Assembly: GCA_033782935.1 (NCBI GenBank)
Contig: JAWQEG010000723.1
Location: 1,302,001-1,366,000, forward strand
Reading direction: 5' to 3'
DNA length: 64,000 nt
Source of the DNA: Petrolisthes cinctipes
Taxonomy: Eukaryota > Arthropoda > Malacostraca > Decapoda > Porcellanidae
The notes below the pieces were generated by a model that had not been told where the DNA came from, did not search any database, and saw only the letters and a list, made by a program, of their open reading frames with translations. The position numbers and the translations under genes were made by a program. Shown piece by piece: positions 1-11,974 of this stretch (positions are counted from its first letter, which is position 1; every line of letters starts with the position of its first letter).

Positions 1-468
1 CCTTTTTTGATACACGACCCATGTTCAAGAGCGAAAACACTCGGTAGAAAGTGCAAGGGGAAAAGGGTAACGTGTGAGTACTGAAGAGTTGTGGGTGGGC
101 TCTAAATTTTAAAAGAAAACGTACACAGTAAACATACACACAAACGCACACTAGAGAAAACGTGCATGCACACACACACACAGACTCTGCCAAACGTAAG
201 AAAATCAAAACACCGTTGAAATTAGCAAAATAAGAGGGAAAAAGCACATGATCAATTCGTCATCTATGCATGCTCGCACGTGTTACACATGCGACGGCAA
301 GCAACAACATGTGACGGTATTTAAATACCCGATAGAAATATTAAATATTAATATATTGGCAAAAAACTCTAGGGAAGTGTTGCCATATGATCGAACTTTA
401 TTTGAGCGAATTTTCACAAATTTCGACCATTTTTCAAATTTTCGTTGATTTTACATGGGTAACCTCCT
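1..468. other. AT-rich flank, nothing recognised
   Basis: I see no gene in this stretch. It is AT-rich with a short CA tract near 170-181. A 66-codon open frame at 248-448 has no recognisable motif and is probably chance. The 3' tail of the neighbouring retrotransposon begins at about 469. Confidence 0.5.
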
Positions 469-526
469 ATCGCTAAACCTAGACAGACAAATCGCTAAAC
501 CTATATTAGACAATCGCTAAACCTAG
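469..526 (-). repeat. Threefold 3'-terminal tail repeat of element 1
   Basis: The motif tcgctaaacct occurs three times, at about 470-480, 492-502 and 514-523, spaced by about 22 bases. It sits at the 3' end of element 1, so on the sense strand it reads as repeated AGGTTTAGCGA. Several non-LTR groups end in short tandem repeats made during target-primed reverse transcription, and this is read as such a tail. Confidence 0.6.
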
Positions 527-627
527 CTAATACATCATAATATACAATATATACAACACATAAGTTATAACATTCATAATTGAAAAAAATAGACATACAA
601 AATGGTAACAACAATAATAATATAAAG

Positions 628-3600
628 TCACATCACTCTGATCAGTTCGGTCTCCCTCAAGAAAGTCATCAATTTATCAGTCACACCACCATCCCCATCA
701 TCTAAGAGAGCTGAGAGTGTGAAGGGGACTTTTACTGCATCGCAGTAACTTATGAGGGAAGCACGTTCCCCCACAAATCGCCGACAATGCAGGATGATAT
801 GACTGATAGATAACACCGCATTGCAGGTGTTACAATGCGGTGGAAAACGTTTGTCTATATAAGGATCTAGGTGCGTTATCCTTGTGCAATTTGTTCTTAG
901 TCTTGCCAAAATCCTTTCTTCCAGTCTGTTGGGCCGGTTGGCAGTGGCCCAATTACCCAGTTGAGGCTTGATGGTAGAGATGTTAAGTCTGGTCCACTGA
1001 CCTTGCCACAGAAGATGAATTGATTTCTTTCCGAGGGATAGACACGACTGTAGATCACGAGGGACGTCCCAAGTAACCTCGAGCTCTACAGCCGATTTCG
1101 CAAGTAAGTCTGCCCGTTCATTGCCATAAATACGACAATGCCCGGGCACCCAGATCAGAGTGAAGGACTTGTTGCATAAGTGCAACTTATTAATGATGCG
1201 ACCCTGGATTTCATTAGAAATAGTTTGACATGAGTTAATTGCCTGAAGGGCTGACTTGGAGTCTGAGAAAATTACTATTGAATTATGACGAGAATTTAGT
1301 GCATAGTCTATGGCTTTATCTATAGCAAAAAGTTCAGCTGTAAACACAGATGTATGTATCGGCAATCTGTACCTAATATCACATTCACTCGACCATACAC
1401 TCGCACCCACACTTTCATCTGACTTGGAGCCGTCAGTGTACACGTGATGAGACCCCAGGTGACTGCGGACTATACCACCAAACAGGTGGTGTATCTCCAA
1501 CTCCAACCACGATGTGTTGACGCCGAAGTTGGGTGTCTCCCACGGTGGTATCTTGGTGGTGATGAACTTGTCGCAGTCCCCGAGGTCTATTTGTAGTTGT
1601 TGTTCTAGTTGGTGGAGGCGCACAGCCAGTGGCCTCCGTCTTCCGTGGTGGAGATAATGGTGTTGTTGGAAAGAGGCACTGGCTACGTTTCCAATCTCCG
1701 ACTTCCTGATGGTGGACATGGCGGTGTTGATAGCGAGTTGATCTCGTCGAAGTCGGAGAGGAGGTATGTTCGCCTCCACCTCCATCCTAGCTACACGTGT
1801 ACACTTCAGAGCTCCCAAACACACACGTAAACATTTATTCTGGTACACATCCAATCTCCCTAGTGTTGTATCTGATGCCGATCCATACACCTGTGAGCCA
1901 TAGTCTAGCTTTGTACGAATTAGGGTCTTATACACCATTAATAAAGATTTCCTGTCGGCTCCCCATGTGGTACCTGATAGGTACTTAAGGACATTTAAAG
2001 GTTTTTCACAACGAACAAGCAAGTTATTAACATGATGTATAAAATTTAATCTCTGGTCAAAATGAATTCCTAAAAATTTAACAGAATTATGAAATGGTAC
2101 CGGTTGGCCATCTATCGTTACGTTAATTTGAGGTACTCTACGTTTACTAAAAATTACTCCGGTACACTTAGGAACGGAAAACTTAAAGCCCCACTGTAAG
2201 GCCCATTGGTGGACAGAATCAAGCGCTGCTTGAATCCGTCCTACTGAAAACTGTGCATTACGTGACGAGTGCCACATTGCACAATCATCAGCATACAACG
2301 AGTATTTAAGATTCCTGGGAACTAGAGCTGATGACAGAATATCATTGATCATGATGTTAAAAAGTGTAGGACTAAGCACGCTTCCCTGTGGCACCCCGTT
2401 CTCTTGGACAAAAATGTCCGATGTTACATTACAGGGAAGGGTGACAGAAAAGGTTCTGTCACGCAAAAAGTTGTTGATGAAAATGGGCAAATTACCTCTT
2501 AAACCATAACCGTGAAGCTTCATCAGAATATCGTGTCGCCATGTCATGTCATAGGCTTTATGGATGTCCAAGAACACCCCTACCATGAATTCTTTATTGG
2601 CAAATGCCTTTGAAATGCAATGTTCCAGGTTCATCAAGTGATCAACTGTGCTCCGGTGTTTCCGGAAGCCACATTGTCGATCACTCAATAAACCCTTCGC
2701 TTCTAAAACAAAAAGTAGCCTATTATTTATCATTCTTTCCATGACTTTACAGAGGCAAGAAGTCAACGCAATAGGTCGAAATGAACTGGGATTCACAGGA
2801 CGACCAGACTGTTTAGGTATCGGTATGATCCACGCAAAGTGCCATGAGTCTGGGAAGGTGTTAGACACCCAAATCTCATTATACACCGCTAGCAACTTGA
2901 CCAGGTTATCCTGGCCAAGATGCCGGATCATACCGTACGTTATGGTGTCAGGTCCAGGACTGGTGTCTTTACAGGATCTTAGGGCAAGGAGAAGTTTGTC
3001 TATCGTAAACTCCCGGTTGTATGGGTAGTCTACGTCTTCTGTGGCAAAGTCTATCTCTTGTAGTTCAGCCATACGTTTGTGATGGAGAAAACGTTGGTCG
3101 TAATTGGCTGAACTACTTACTTTTGAGAAACTCCTGGCAAGTACGTTTGCTACGTCCACGGGATCGTCGTAGATGTTATTGTCCACTTGAAGAGTGGTGA
3201 TGGGGGTATACGGGCGTTTGTTATTTAATATCTTTATAGTGGACCAGACTTTAGTGAGTGGTGTAAAACGATTCACCGTGGACACAAACGACCGCCAAGA
3301 GTCCCTTTTAGCTCTATTAATTACTCTCCTTGCCTCAGCCCTCACCCGTTTGTAAGCTATAAAGTTGTTCTGAGTGGGCTGTTTGTCAAAAATCCTGTAT
3401 CTCCTATTACGCTTCCTTAATGCCTCTCAGCAATCGGTTGACCACCAATGTGCTTCACGCTTATTTCGAATTATAGAGGTTTTGGGAATAGCAACCTCAG
3501 CTGCGTGTAAAATGTTTTGTGTTACATTTCGCATCTTTTCATCTATGGTCTCCCCGGATATATCTAGGTCGACGATCCTCCCGAAAGACCCCCAATCTGC

Positions 3601-4284
3601 TCTCTTAAAATTGAACTTTGGCACCAAAGGGGCCGAAACATTATGACTTGAATAAGAGAGACAGATGGGAAAGTGGTCACTACCAAGGGAGTCGGACTCA
3701 GGATGCCAAGAAAAATCCTGGTGTATATCCGGGGAGGCCAGAGACAAATCGATGGCCGAAAAGTTGCCAGAACGATCGTTAACCCTGGTGGCTTGGCCAT
3801 CGTTCAGGAGGCAGAGGTTGGATTGTAGTATAATGTCTGCCATCTGCCCTCCGCGAGCATCAGTTCTTAAGCTTCCCCACTGACAGTGATGGGCATTAAA
3901 GTCGCCCAGTATTGATTTTTTACCTGTTAGTTGACTGAATAGATTATGAAATAAATCACTGTCAATGGGGCCGCGTGGCGGACAGTAAAGAGAGCAGATG
4001 GATATGTAGGTGTTGTGTAATTTCACTCTGCAAGCAACGGCTTCCAGAGTAGTTTTTAATGTTATTTGTGTTTGTGGATATGATTTGTGTGTATATATTG
4101 CTACTCCGTGTCCATCGTTTCTCCTGTATGCGTTGTAATGTTTAAATTGTGTTGGGTCAGAGTGATTCTCCAACCCTGTCTCCTGTAAACAGACGACGTC
4201 TGGCCTGTGTGTATGTAATAATATTGATATGTTGTTCAATTTATTCCCAAGACTTCTACAATTCCACTGTAGTACAGTGAACAT
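628..4284 (-). pseudogene. ORF2 of element 1: endonuclease, reverse transcriptase, RNase H, one in-frame stop
   Basis: This frame encodes the polyprotein that nicks target DNA and copies element RNA into the chromosome. From ATG at 4284 it opens with an APE-type endonuclease (LQWNCRSLGNK, GDFNAHH, GSDHFPICLS; about residues 1-215). A TGA at 3427-3429 interrupts the frame, which then continues without a shift. The reverse transcriptase follows: FLDIHKAYD near residue 575, NGVPQGSVLSPTLFN near 635, YADD near 665. RNase H follows around 965-1085 (VYTDGSKS, FTAELFAIDKA, FSDSKSAL, WVPGHCRIYGNERADLLAK). A C-x2-C-x6-H-x4-C motif (CNTCNAVLSISHIILHC) lies near the C-terminus. The length of about 1,218 codons fits I-group elements. 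The single stop makes it inactive as read, although both halves are well preserved. Confidence 0.9.
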
Positions 4285-4290
4285 GGCGAT

Positions 4291-5625
4291 TTAAGAGTTA
4301 CGGGGTCGGCCTGAGCGCTTAGTCTTCTTGTGCCGCCCGCCGCGTGGCGAGTAGCTACCGGGGGACCTTTCCCGGTTCTTGCGTCCGGAGACATCCATTG
4401 CTTCCTCATCAATGGTGAGTCTCCCAGACTCCACCGAGGAAGAGCTATCCCTTCTCTCCCCCGATGAAGTGGGAGTACGGTGTGTGCAAGGAAGTGACTT
4501 GTTTGGTTTTAGGGTGGTGTAGTTAATTTTGTCATACTTGTCTGACTTCTTCTTTTGTTTCTCTGACTGCAAAGCGGCTGCAGCCTGAGAATAGGAGTTA
4601 GTAGATTTAGTAATAGTCTTAGAGGGGGTAATAATAGTAGGTGTAGAAGTAGATTGTTCAGCCTGTTCGCTCGGCTCTGACTCAGTCTGAGTACTAATGG
4701 TACACATCACGGGTCGAGATATTACCGCCGATGCATACGAGACGTTGGGTGATGGGGTCGCTTGCGATCCCATCACCGCCTTCCTCGCATCATGATAGGA
4801 GATACCTCGCACTGCCTTCACTGAGCAGACCTCCTTCTCCAGCTTCCACTTGGGACAATCCCTCGAGGAAGTGGAGTGAGTACTCTTACAATGAAAGCAG
4901 GAGAGCTCCACTGATGTGCACGTTTCCTCAGCAAGGCCAGGCGTCGCGCACCTGCCACACACTGGAGAAGAAGCCTTACAAGTACGATTTCCGTGTCCAT
5001 AAATCTGACAGTTCAAGCATCTAAGAGGGTTGGGGATAAAGGGTCTTACTTTAACGATTTCATAACCTATTTTGACAGTTTCAGGAAGTGAAACTTTGCC
5101 AAAAGTCAAAATTAGGGTTGCAGTCTTCTTCCTTATACCATCCTCTAAACGTGTAATGAATCTAGCGTCAATGATATCTTGATTCTTCATTTCCTCAATT
5201 ATTTCAGTTTCTTCCATCATCATTAAATCCCTACAGGTGATTACTCCCCTGCAGGAATTCATGGCTTGAGGAATCTTGGCTTCTACTTCATAATTGTGGA
5301 TCTGACGTAATTTTAGCAAAGTGGCTACTTGTTTAGAATTAAATGTTTTGACTAAGAGATCTCCAGAGGCAAGTTTTTTAACAGATTCAACCACACCAGC
5401 CCAGCCATCAATTACCTTTTGAACAATGAAAGGATTGAGGCCGGCTAGTGGGGCCGAACCAGTGGCATGTAACATAACAAATGAGGCATTCTTCACGTCT
5501 ATGTCAAGGGGTGTTCGAGTCTCGTATCGTCCGTCATTCCGTGGTTCGTTAGTTCGTGGTGGTGGTGGTCGGTCATGGCTGCCTCCTCCGCTATACGGAG
5601 GAGGGGTTGGGAGGGAAGGCAACAT
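4291..5625 (-). CDS. ORF1 of element 1: zinc-knuckle nucleic-acid-binding protein
   Basis: ORF1 proteins of I and Jockey-type elements bind element RNA and form the ribonucleoprotein. I start it at ATG 5625; the frame is open a few codons upstream but only through a non-ATG start. The product is 444 residues. The N-terminus is proline-rich. The middle resembles the structured part of such gag-like proteins. Three Cys-His knuckles follow: CLNCQIYGHGNRTC, CGRCATPGLAEETC and CFHCKSTHSTSSRDC. The C-terminal 170 residues are Ser/Thr- and Lys/Arg-rich. The stop TAA at 4291-4293 lies six bases before the ORF2 ATG and in the same frame, so reinitiation or readthrough could link the two. Confidence 0.85.
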   Translation of the reverse strand: MLPSLPTPPPYSGGGSHDRPPPPRTNEPRNDGRYETRTPLDIDVKNASFVMLHATGSAPLAGLNPFIVQKVIDGWAGVVESVKKLASGDLLVKTFNSKQVATLLKLRQIHNYEVEAKIPQAMNSCRGVITCRDLMMMEETEIIEEMKNQDIIDARFITRLEDGIRKKTATLILTFGKVSLPETVKIGYEIVKVRPFIPNPLRCLNCQIYGHGNRTCKASSPVCGRCATPGLAEETCTSVELSCFHCKSTHSTSSRDCPKWKLEKEVCSVKAVRGISYHDARKAVMGSQATPSPNVSYASAVISRPVMCTISTQTESEPSEQAEQSTSTPTIITPSKTITKSTNSYSQAAAALQSEKQKKKSDKYDKINYTTLKPNKSLPCTHRTPTSSGERRDSSSSVESGRLTIDEEAMDVSGRKNRERSPGSYSPRGGRHKKTKRSGRPRNS

Positions 5626-6412
5626 AGTAACCACTTCCCCCAAGATGGGGGGAAGTGGGAAGAGGAAAAGAAAACACCAGAAAAGGATAATACCAGTCCT
5701 AATTAACTAATGTTTGAGATCAACCTCTCAACCCACACTAAGGTGGTCCTTCTGTGTCTATTCACACCCAGAGCTATCAGTGGGGGAGTCCACCATAGGC
5801 AGGAGGCAAAGTTGATCTCAATATAAAGATATAGACACCTACTATATCTACTACCAGCTATGGAGGGAATGACTACTAGATAAGCCTAGTCGTCACCAGA
5901 AGGGTGAAAAAAAAGAAACTACTGCCGGTGCGGCAGGCCCTGGCAGCTAGAGGAGAGAGCACAAAACATACGACCTCTCTCTCCACGACCCAGTCTCAAA
6001 GTCTCCCCGGTTTCTTCAGCCGGGGACAGCTGCTTATATATACCCCCAACGACTGCTGATTAGCCGATCCTTAAGACCACACGTCTCTGATAGGTTCAGC
6101 GATGTAATCGACTCTGCCATAGGTTGCGAGCACGTAAGCTCGTCTGTGATTGGTTGATAAGGCCCTCACTATCTGCGCCACTTGGTAGGTTAGGGCAAGA
6201 AGGGCGGGTTGGTTACGGTCAGTTTGAACCGGTTTGCGGTGGACGCACCACTGCCGACATCTGGTTGTCGAGTGTTGACTGTAGGTACTATTGTGGACAA
6301 AAGTTTCTCTCTACTCCGGGTGATAAGTCAACACGACTGCTGGCCCATTTCTGGCCGGCAGGTTGCTGCTTGCTCGAGAACTACACCACCGCGTAAACCA
6401 GCAACCGAACAG
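5626..6412 (-). other. Probable 5' UTR and promoter region of element 1
   Basis: This stretch is richer in G and C than its flanks and lies directly upstream of ORF1. Non-LTR elements carry internal promoters here. The outer boundary is not defined by any target-site duplication I could see. The open frames at 6124-6424 have no recognisable motif. Confidence 0.45.
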
Positions 6413-7488
<1,076 letters not shown>

Positions 7489-7629
7489 CGTGCTTAGAAA
7501 AAAAAAAAATCATTACATAATTCACTCATAAGTAATTTACACGGCTAAAATTCTTTCGTTTGTGTGCTTACAAACCAATACCAACCACTGTGAAATCGAC
7601 CCTAAGTTGACACACGACTTTTGTCCTAA

Positions 7630-7860
7630 ACAGTACAGTGTCTGTAGTTTATTCGGAGCAAATGATTCCTCCAAACTATTCCAAGCAACAGAACAACATT
7701 ATTTTTGTTCATCAGGTTCTGTTTCCTGATATACATTGGAGGAATCTGGAGTAAATGATTCCTCCAACAAATTCCAAGCAACTAAGCAACATTATTTTTG
7801 TTCATCTGGTCGTGTTTCGTGACATACATTGGAGGAATCAAGGTGCTCCAATATACAAAA
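7630..7860. mobile_element. TTAA-family hairpin MITE, two tandem hairpins (copy A)
   Basis: Two successive hairpins share the same arms. The left arms contain GATTCCTCCAAACTATTCC at about 7663-7681 and a close variant at about 7756-7774. The right arms contain TACATTGGAGGAATC at about 7732-7746 and 7825-7839. The same arms recur at 33.5, 39.7, 41.8, 44.2, 44.4 and 57.5 kb. Here the outer TTAA ends are not clear, so the boundaries are approximate. Confidence 0.6.
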
Positions 7861-7917
7861 GTATAGACCTACTCTTCTCTTATGTCAACTGTGTAGGAAA
7901 TTATGTGAACTAATAAT

Positions 7918-7952
7918 GATGTGTGTGTGTGTGTGTGTGTGTTGCAATGTAG

Positions 7953-7987
<35 letters not shown>

Positions 7988-8256
7988 TTGTAATGTAAAG
8001 GTGTGTGTGTGTGTGTGTGCTTTGTAATGTAAAGGTGTGTGTGTGTGTGTGTGTGTGTGTTTTGTAATGTAGAGGTGTGTGTGTGTTGTAATGTAGAGGT
8101 GTGTGTGTGTGTGTGTGTGTGTTGTATTGTAGAGGTGTGTGTGTGTATGTGTTTTGTAATGTAGAGGTGTGTGTGTATGTGTTTTGTAATGTAGAGGTGT
8201 GTGTGTGTGTGTGTTTTGTAATGTAGAGGTGTGTGTGTGTGTGTTTTGTAATGTAG

Positions 8257-8301
<45 letters not shown>

Positions 8302-9065
8302 GTAATGTAGAGGTGTGTGTGTGTATGTGTGTGTTATGTAATGTAGAGGTGTGTGTGTGTATGTGTGTGTGCTTTGTAATGTAAAGGTGTGTGTGTGTGT
8401 GTTTTGTAATGTAGAGGTGTGTATGTGTGTGTGTGTTTTGTAATGTAGAGGTATGTATGTGTGTGTGTGTGTGTGTGTGTATTTTTGTGTTTTGTAATGT
8501 AGAGATGTGTGTGTGTGTGTGTTTTGTCATTTAGAGGTGTGTGTGTGTGTATGCTTTGTAATATAGAGGTGTGTGTGTGTCTGTTTTGTAATGTAGAGGT
8601 GTGTGTGTATGTGTGTTGTAATGTAGAGGTGTGCGTGTATGTGTGTTGTAATGTAGAGGTGTGTGTGTGTGTTGCAATGCACAAGTGTGTGTGTGTGTGT
8701 GTGTGTAAGTGTTTGTGTGTGTGTGTTGTGTGTGTGTATGTGTTTTGTAATGTAGAGGTGTGTGTGTGTATGTGTGTGTGTTGTAATGTAGAGGTGTGTG
8801 TGTGTTGTAATGTAGAAGTGTGTGTGTATGTTTTGTAATTTAGAGGTTTGTGTGTGTGTGTGTGTGTGTGTGTTGTAATGTAAAGTTTTTTTTTTTTTTT
8901 TTTGATGAAGAGGTGTGTGTCTGTGTGTATGCGTGTGTTTTGTAATGTAGAGGTGTGTGTGTGTGTGTGTGTGTTTTGTAATGTAAAGAGATGTGTGTGT
9001 GTGGGTGTGTGTGTGTGTGTGTGTATGTGTCTGTTTTGTAATGTAAAGGTGTGTGTGTGTGTCAC
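7918..9065. repeat. TG-rich minisatellite with TTTGTAATGTAGAGG spacer
   Basis: Runs of TG alternate with the spacer TTTGTAATGTAGAGG about 30 times over 1.15 kb, with unit lengths of roughly 25 to 60 bases. All reading frames across it, on both strands, are low-complexity Thr-His or Cys-Val strings and are artefacts. A poly-T run lies at about 8886-8903. Confidence 0.95.
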
Positions 9066-9131
9066 TCATATTGATTCGGCAGAGAGAGAGAGAGAGTGAA
9101 AGTGTGTGTGTGTTGTGAGGCACTCATTGAT

Positions 9132-9237
<106 letters not shown>

Positions 9238-9251
9238 AAAAATAATAATAT

Positions 9252-9370
9252 TAATAATAATTCTATGTACAGTATTGCCAGACCAAATGTGTGGTAATAA
9301 TTCTATGTCCAGTATTGCCAGACCAAATGTGTGGTAATAATTCTATGTAAAGTACAGTATTGCCAGACCC
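9252..9370. repeat. Tandem triplication, about 42-bp unit
   Basis: The motif TTCTATGTNCAGTATTGCC followed by AGACCAAATGTGTGGTAATAA occurs three times in a row, the last copy partial and with a small insertion. It separates the GA and CAGT fields. Confidence 0.8.
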
Positions 9371-9409
9371 AAAGCATTATATCATATCCTGAAGCATTAT
9401 GCTTATTAT

Positions 9410-9940
9410 GGTTTAATCAGTCAGTTAATTAGTCAATTAGTTATTCAGTTAGTCAGTCGATCAGTCAGTCAGTCAGTCAGTCAGTCAATTCGATAGTCAG
9501 TCAGTCAGTCAGTTAGTTAGTCAGTTAGTCAGTCAGTCAATTAGTTAGTCAGTCAGTCAGTCAATAAGTTATTCAGTCAGTCAGTCAGTCGGTAAGTCAA
9601 TTAGTTATTCAGTCAGTCAGTAAGTTAGTCAATTAATTATTCAGTCAGTCAGTCAGTCAATTAGTCAGTCAGTCAGTCAAATACCTTTTCAGTCAGTCAA
9701 TTTGTTATTCAGTCAGTCAGTCAATTTGTTATTCAGTCAGTCAGTCATTTAGTTATTCAGTCAGTCAGTTAATCAATTAGCTATTCAGTCAGTCATTCAG
9801 TCAATTAGTCAGTCAGTCAGTCAAATAGTTATTCAGTCAGTCAATTAGTCAGTCAGTCAGTCAGTCAGTCAGTCAGACAAATAGTAATTTAGTCAGTCAG
9901 TCAGTCAATTCGTTATTCAGTTAGTCAGTCAGTCAGTAGC
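9410..9940. repeat. CAGT tetranucleotide field with higher-order units
   Basis: About 530 bases of CAGT repeats are interrupted by CAATTAGTTATT-like segments, which gives a loose higher-order periodicity of about 30-60 bases. No coding sequence is seen. Confidence 0.9.
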
Positions 9941-9998
9941 ACAAAAATCTTCACTGGTATTTATGAACGTGTCCATGACGGTGTAATCGATGGTCCAA

Positions 9999-10001
<3 letters not shown>

Positions 10002-10051
<50 letters not shown>
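10002..10051. repeat. (GA)n microsatellite
   Basis: About 50 bases of pure GA. From here to about 10,345 I see nothing but AT-rich unique sequence. Confidence 0.9.
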
Positions 10052-10054
<3 letters not shown>

Positions 10055-10345
10055 AAAGCACTCTAACATACCAATAATATTATATGACATTAAATACATC
10101 CCATATTTAGGGCTTAGAACATTCTATATGGATTATATTATACAAATAATTTAAATGATAATATTAATATGTAACCCCGACATAGAGTTACTTGGTAGTA
10201 ATACTTTATGTTGGTGGTCAATAATGTTTGTTTGGTACTGTACTGTACATGTTCACATGACAACTGGTAGGCTACATACAGACTTGGAGTATGAACATGA
10301 GAGTTAAGTTAGTACATTCCATTCCTTCATTGTGTGTGGTTGATT

Positions 10346-10492
10346 TACAGTGACGACCCATAGTAAGTATTCAGGTGTGTTTTAATTATACCAGTTCCAG
10401 TAAGTATAAAACATGATATAATGTAATTACAGTGACGACCCATAGTAAGTATTCAGGTGTGTTTATATATAACCTAATGATGGAGTATTAAA
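10346..10492. repeat. Two direct partial copies of a TA-flanked MITE terminus
   Basis: The segment CAGTGACGACCCATAGTAAG, continuing TATTCAGGTGTG, occurs at about 10,348-10,380 and 10,430-10,462. The second copy continues into ataacctaatgatggagta, as does the complete MITE at 10,919. These look like a duplicated or truncated relative. The rest of 10,493-10,910 is AT-rich with nothing recognised. Confidence 0.6.
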
Positions 10493-10918
10493 TGAACTAT
10501 GGCAAGTAAAAGACAATTAATTATCCACCGACACTTTCCTTCCACCTTAGTAAACATCTTGGTAATAAAGAACAACACGTGTATGATAATTGAGGGCGTT
10601 AGTTGACATAAGGTGTTGTATGATTATATCATGATATGATGCTGATTTATTTGCATGATGGAAGGAATGTGTCGGTGGTTATTTGATTGTGGCAGTACAG
10701 TTGGCCACATAAATTCTTACACAGGCTATATAGAAAGAGAGGTAATTATTCTGGAAGTACTGCAATGAATGTTCTACCAAGAGACTCAGTTATTGCTAAA
10801 TAACAAACCTAATAATAATAATGTTGTATTGCAGTTACATAGTCTTACATTTTCTGTATGTTGTAAACCCTCGAAAAAAACTGAGTGTGTTGGAATTCTT
10901 GTGGCCAATATTACTGTA

Positions 10919-11095
10919 CAGTCACGAGTCTTATTAAGTATTCAGGTCTGTTTTATATAACCTAATAATGGAGTATTACTTAATTCAGCTCCAACAAGTA
11001 TAAAACTGGATAAACATTATAATTGGTTCACTAGTGTGACAGATGATTACAAACTTCAACAACAACACCTGAATACTTATTATGGTTCGTGACTG
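10919..11095. mobile_element. Tc1/mariner-type MITE, TA target site
   Basis: The 177-bp element begins CAGTCACGA and ends with the inverse TCGTGACTG, and is flanked by TA on both sides (10,917-10,918 and 11,096-11,097). Inverted arms of about 32 bases contain TAAGTATTCAGGT. A TA target duplication and a CAGT terminus are typical of the Tc1/mariner superfamily. There is no coding content. Confidence 0.7.
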
Positions 11096-11238
11096 TACTA
11101 ACGTTAATAAAACCTTAAATGAACCAATCAATTTCTTTCATACAACTTTATCCTGATGTTCGAATTAATTATTGATTGGCATTCAAGGTTAAACTTTGTC
11201 GACAGAAATTTAAATGTCAATAAGTGACCAGTGTGTGT

Positions 11239-11240
<2 letters not shown>

Positions 11241-11300
<60 letters not shown>

Positions 11301-11391
11301 GCACTGTACTCTTTGTTTTTGTTACCTTCTCATTGTTTATTGTAATTACACCATCAGTTCCATTCCACAAGTTAAGTCCAGAGATATCCCT

Positions 11392-11461
<70 letters not shown>

Positions 11462-11586
11462 CCACGCATCTCAGAAATACTGATTTTGCTCACATTCAAG
11501 AGTCAATTCACCCACACTAATAAAGTGGTGAAATTTCCCACACATTGCCAAGATCTACGTTAATCAATTATTTAAGTAAAGTGTAA

Positions 11587-11635
<49 letters not shown>
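11241..11635. repeat. Opposed CT and GA tracts
   Basis: A CT tract (about 11,241-11,298), a GA tract (about 11,395-11,459) and a second CT tract (about 11,590-11,635) alternate strand sense. The first two could pair as a large hairpin. The third ends where element 2 begins. The two frames across 11,128-11,563 are artefacts of these tracts. Confidence 0.9.
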
Positions 11636-11639
<4 letters not shown>

Positions 11640-11974
11640 ATGGTCGGCCATCGTGAGGCCTGTTTGTAAACAAACGCTTGTGATTGCTCCACAAACTCTA
11701 CTGTTTTCAAGGGATTTGTGGCACTACCACCTATAAGAGTTGACTGAGAACCACGGTAAGACTCAGTGGTCAGTTCAGTGTCACCAACTTAATTGTGTGT
11801 GTATTGACTTAGCTGATATTCCTGGTTAAATATCCGTTCACTTGGTCCTACCCCTACGGTCGAGGCATCCCAATTCTGCGCATGCGCACTGCAGGGTGTG
11901 TGACGTGGGGTGGCTGCGTCATGACTGGCTAGTGGGTAATTGTATACTTCTAGCTCAGATAATCCAGCTGCAGT
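11636..11974 (+). promoter_or_regulatory. 5' UTR of element 2 with NRF-1-like motif
   Basis: The leader of element 2 is GC-richer than its surroundings. It holds the palindrome TGCGCATGCGCA at about 11,877-11,888, which matches the NRF-1 consensus. TGACGTGG and TGCGTCATGA follow within 45 bases and resemble CREB/AP-1-type sites. Non-LTR elements carry internal promoters in this position, so these may drive transcription. Promoter function is inference. Confidence 0.45.

Larger units (their letters stand above)
469..6412 (-). mobile_element. Near-complete I-group non-LTR retrotransposon (element 1)
   Basis: A full-length-looking non-LTR retrotransposon on the minus strand. In order it has a GC-richer 5' region (about 5626-6412, boundary uncertain), ORF1 with zinc knuckles, ORF2 with endonuclease, reverse transcriptase, RNase H and a C-terminal Cys-His motif, a short 3' UTR and a repeated 3' tail. 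An RNase H domain with no LTRs points to the I superfamily; the exact clade was not resolved. The only damage seen in ORF2 is one in-frame TGA, so the copy is young. A related 3' fragment lies on the plus strand near 25,400. Confidence 0.88.

Noticed and set aside
3427..3429. Recoded TGA (selenocysteine or readthrough) in ORF2 frames
   Set aside because: No SECIS-like or conserved context was seen, and simple mutation explains it. Kept only as a statistical observation.
7910..9123. Long overlapping frames on both strands (Thr-His and Cys-Val rich)
   Set aside because: They follow the TG minisatellite and have no sequence complexity.
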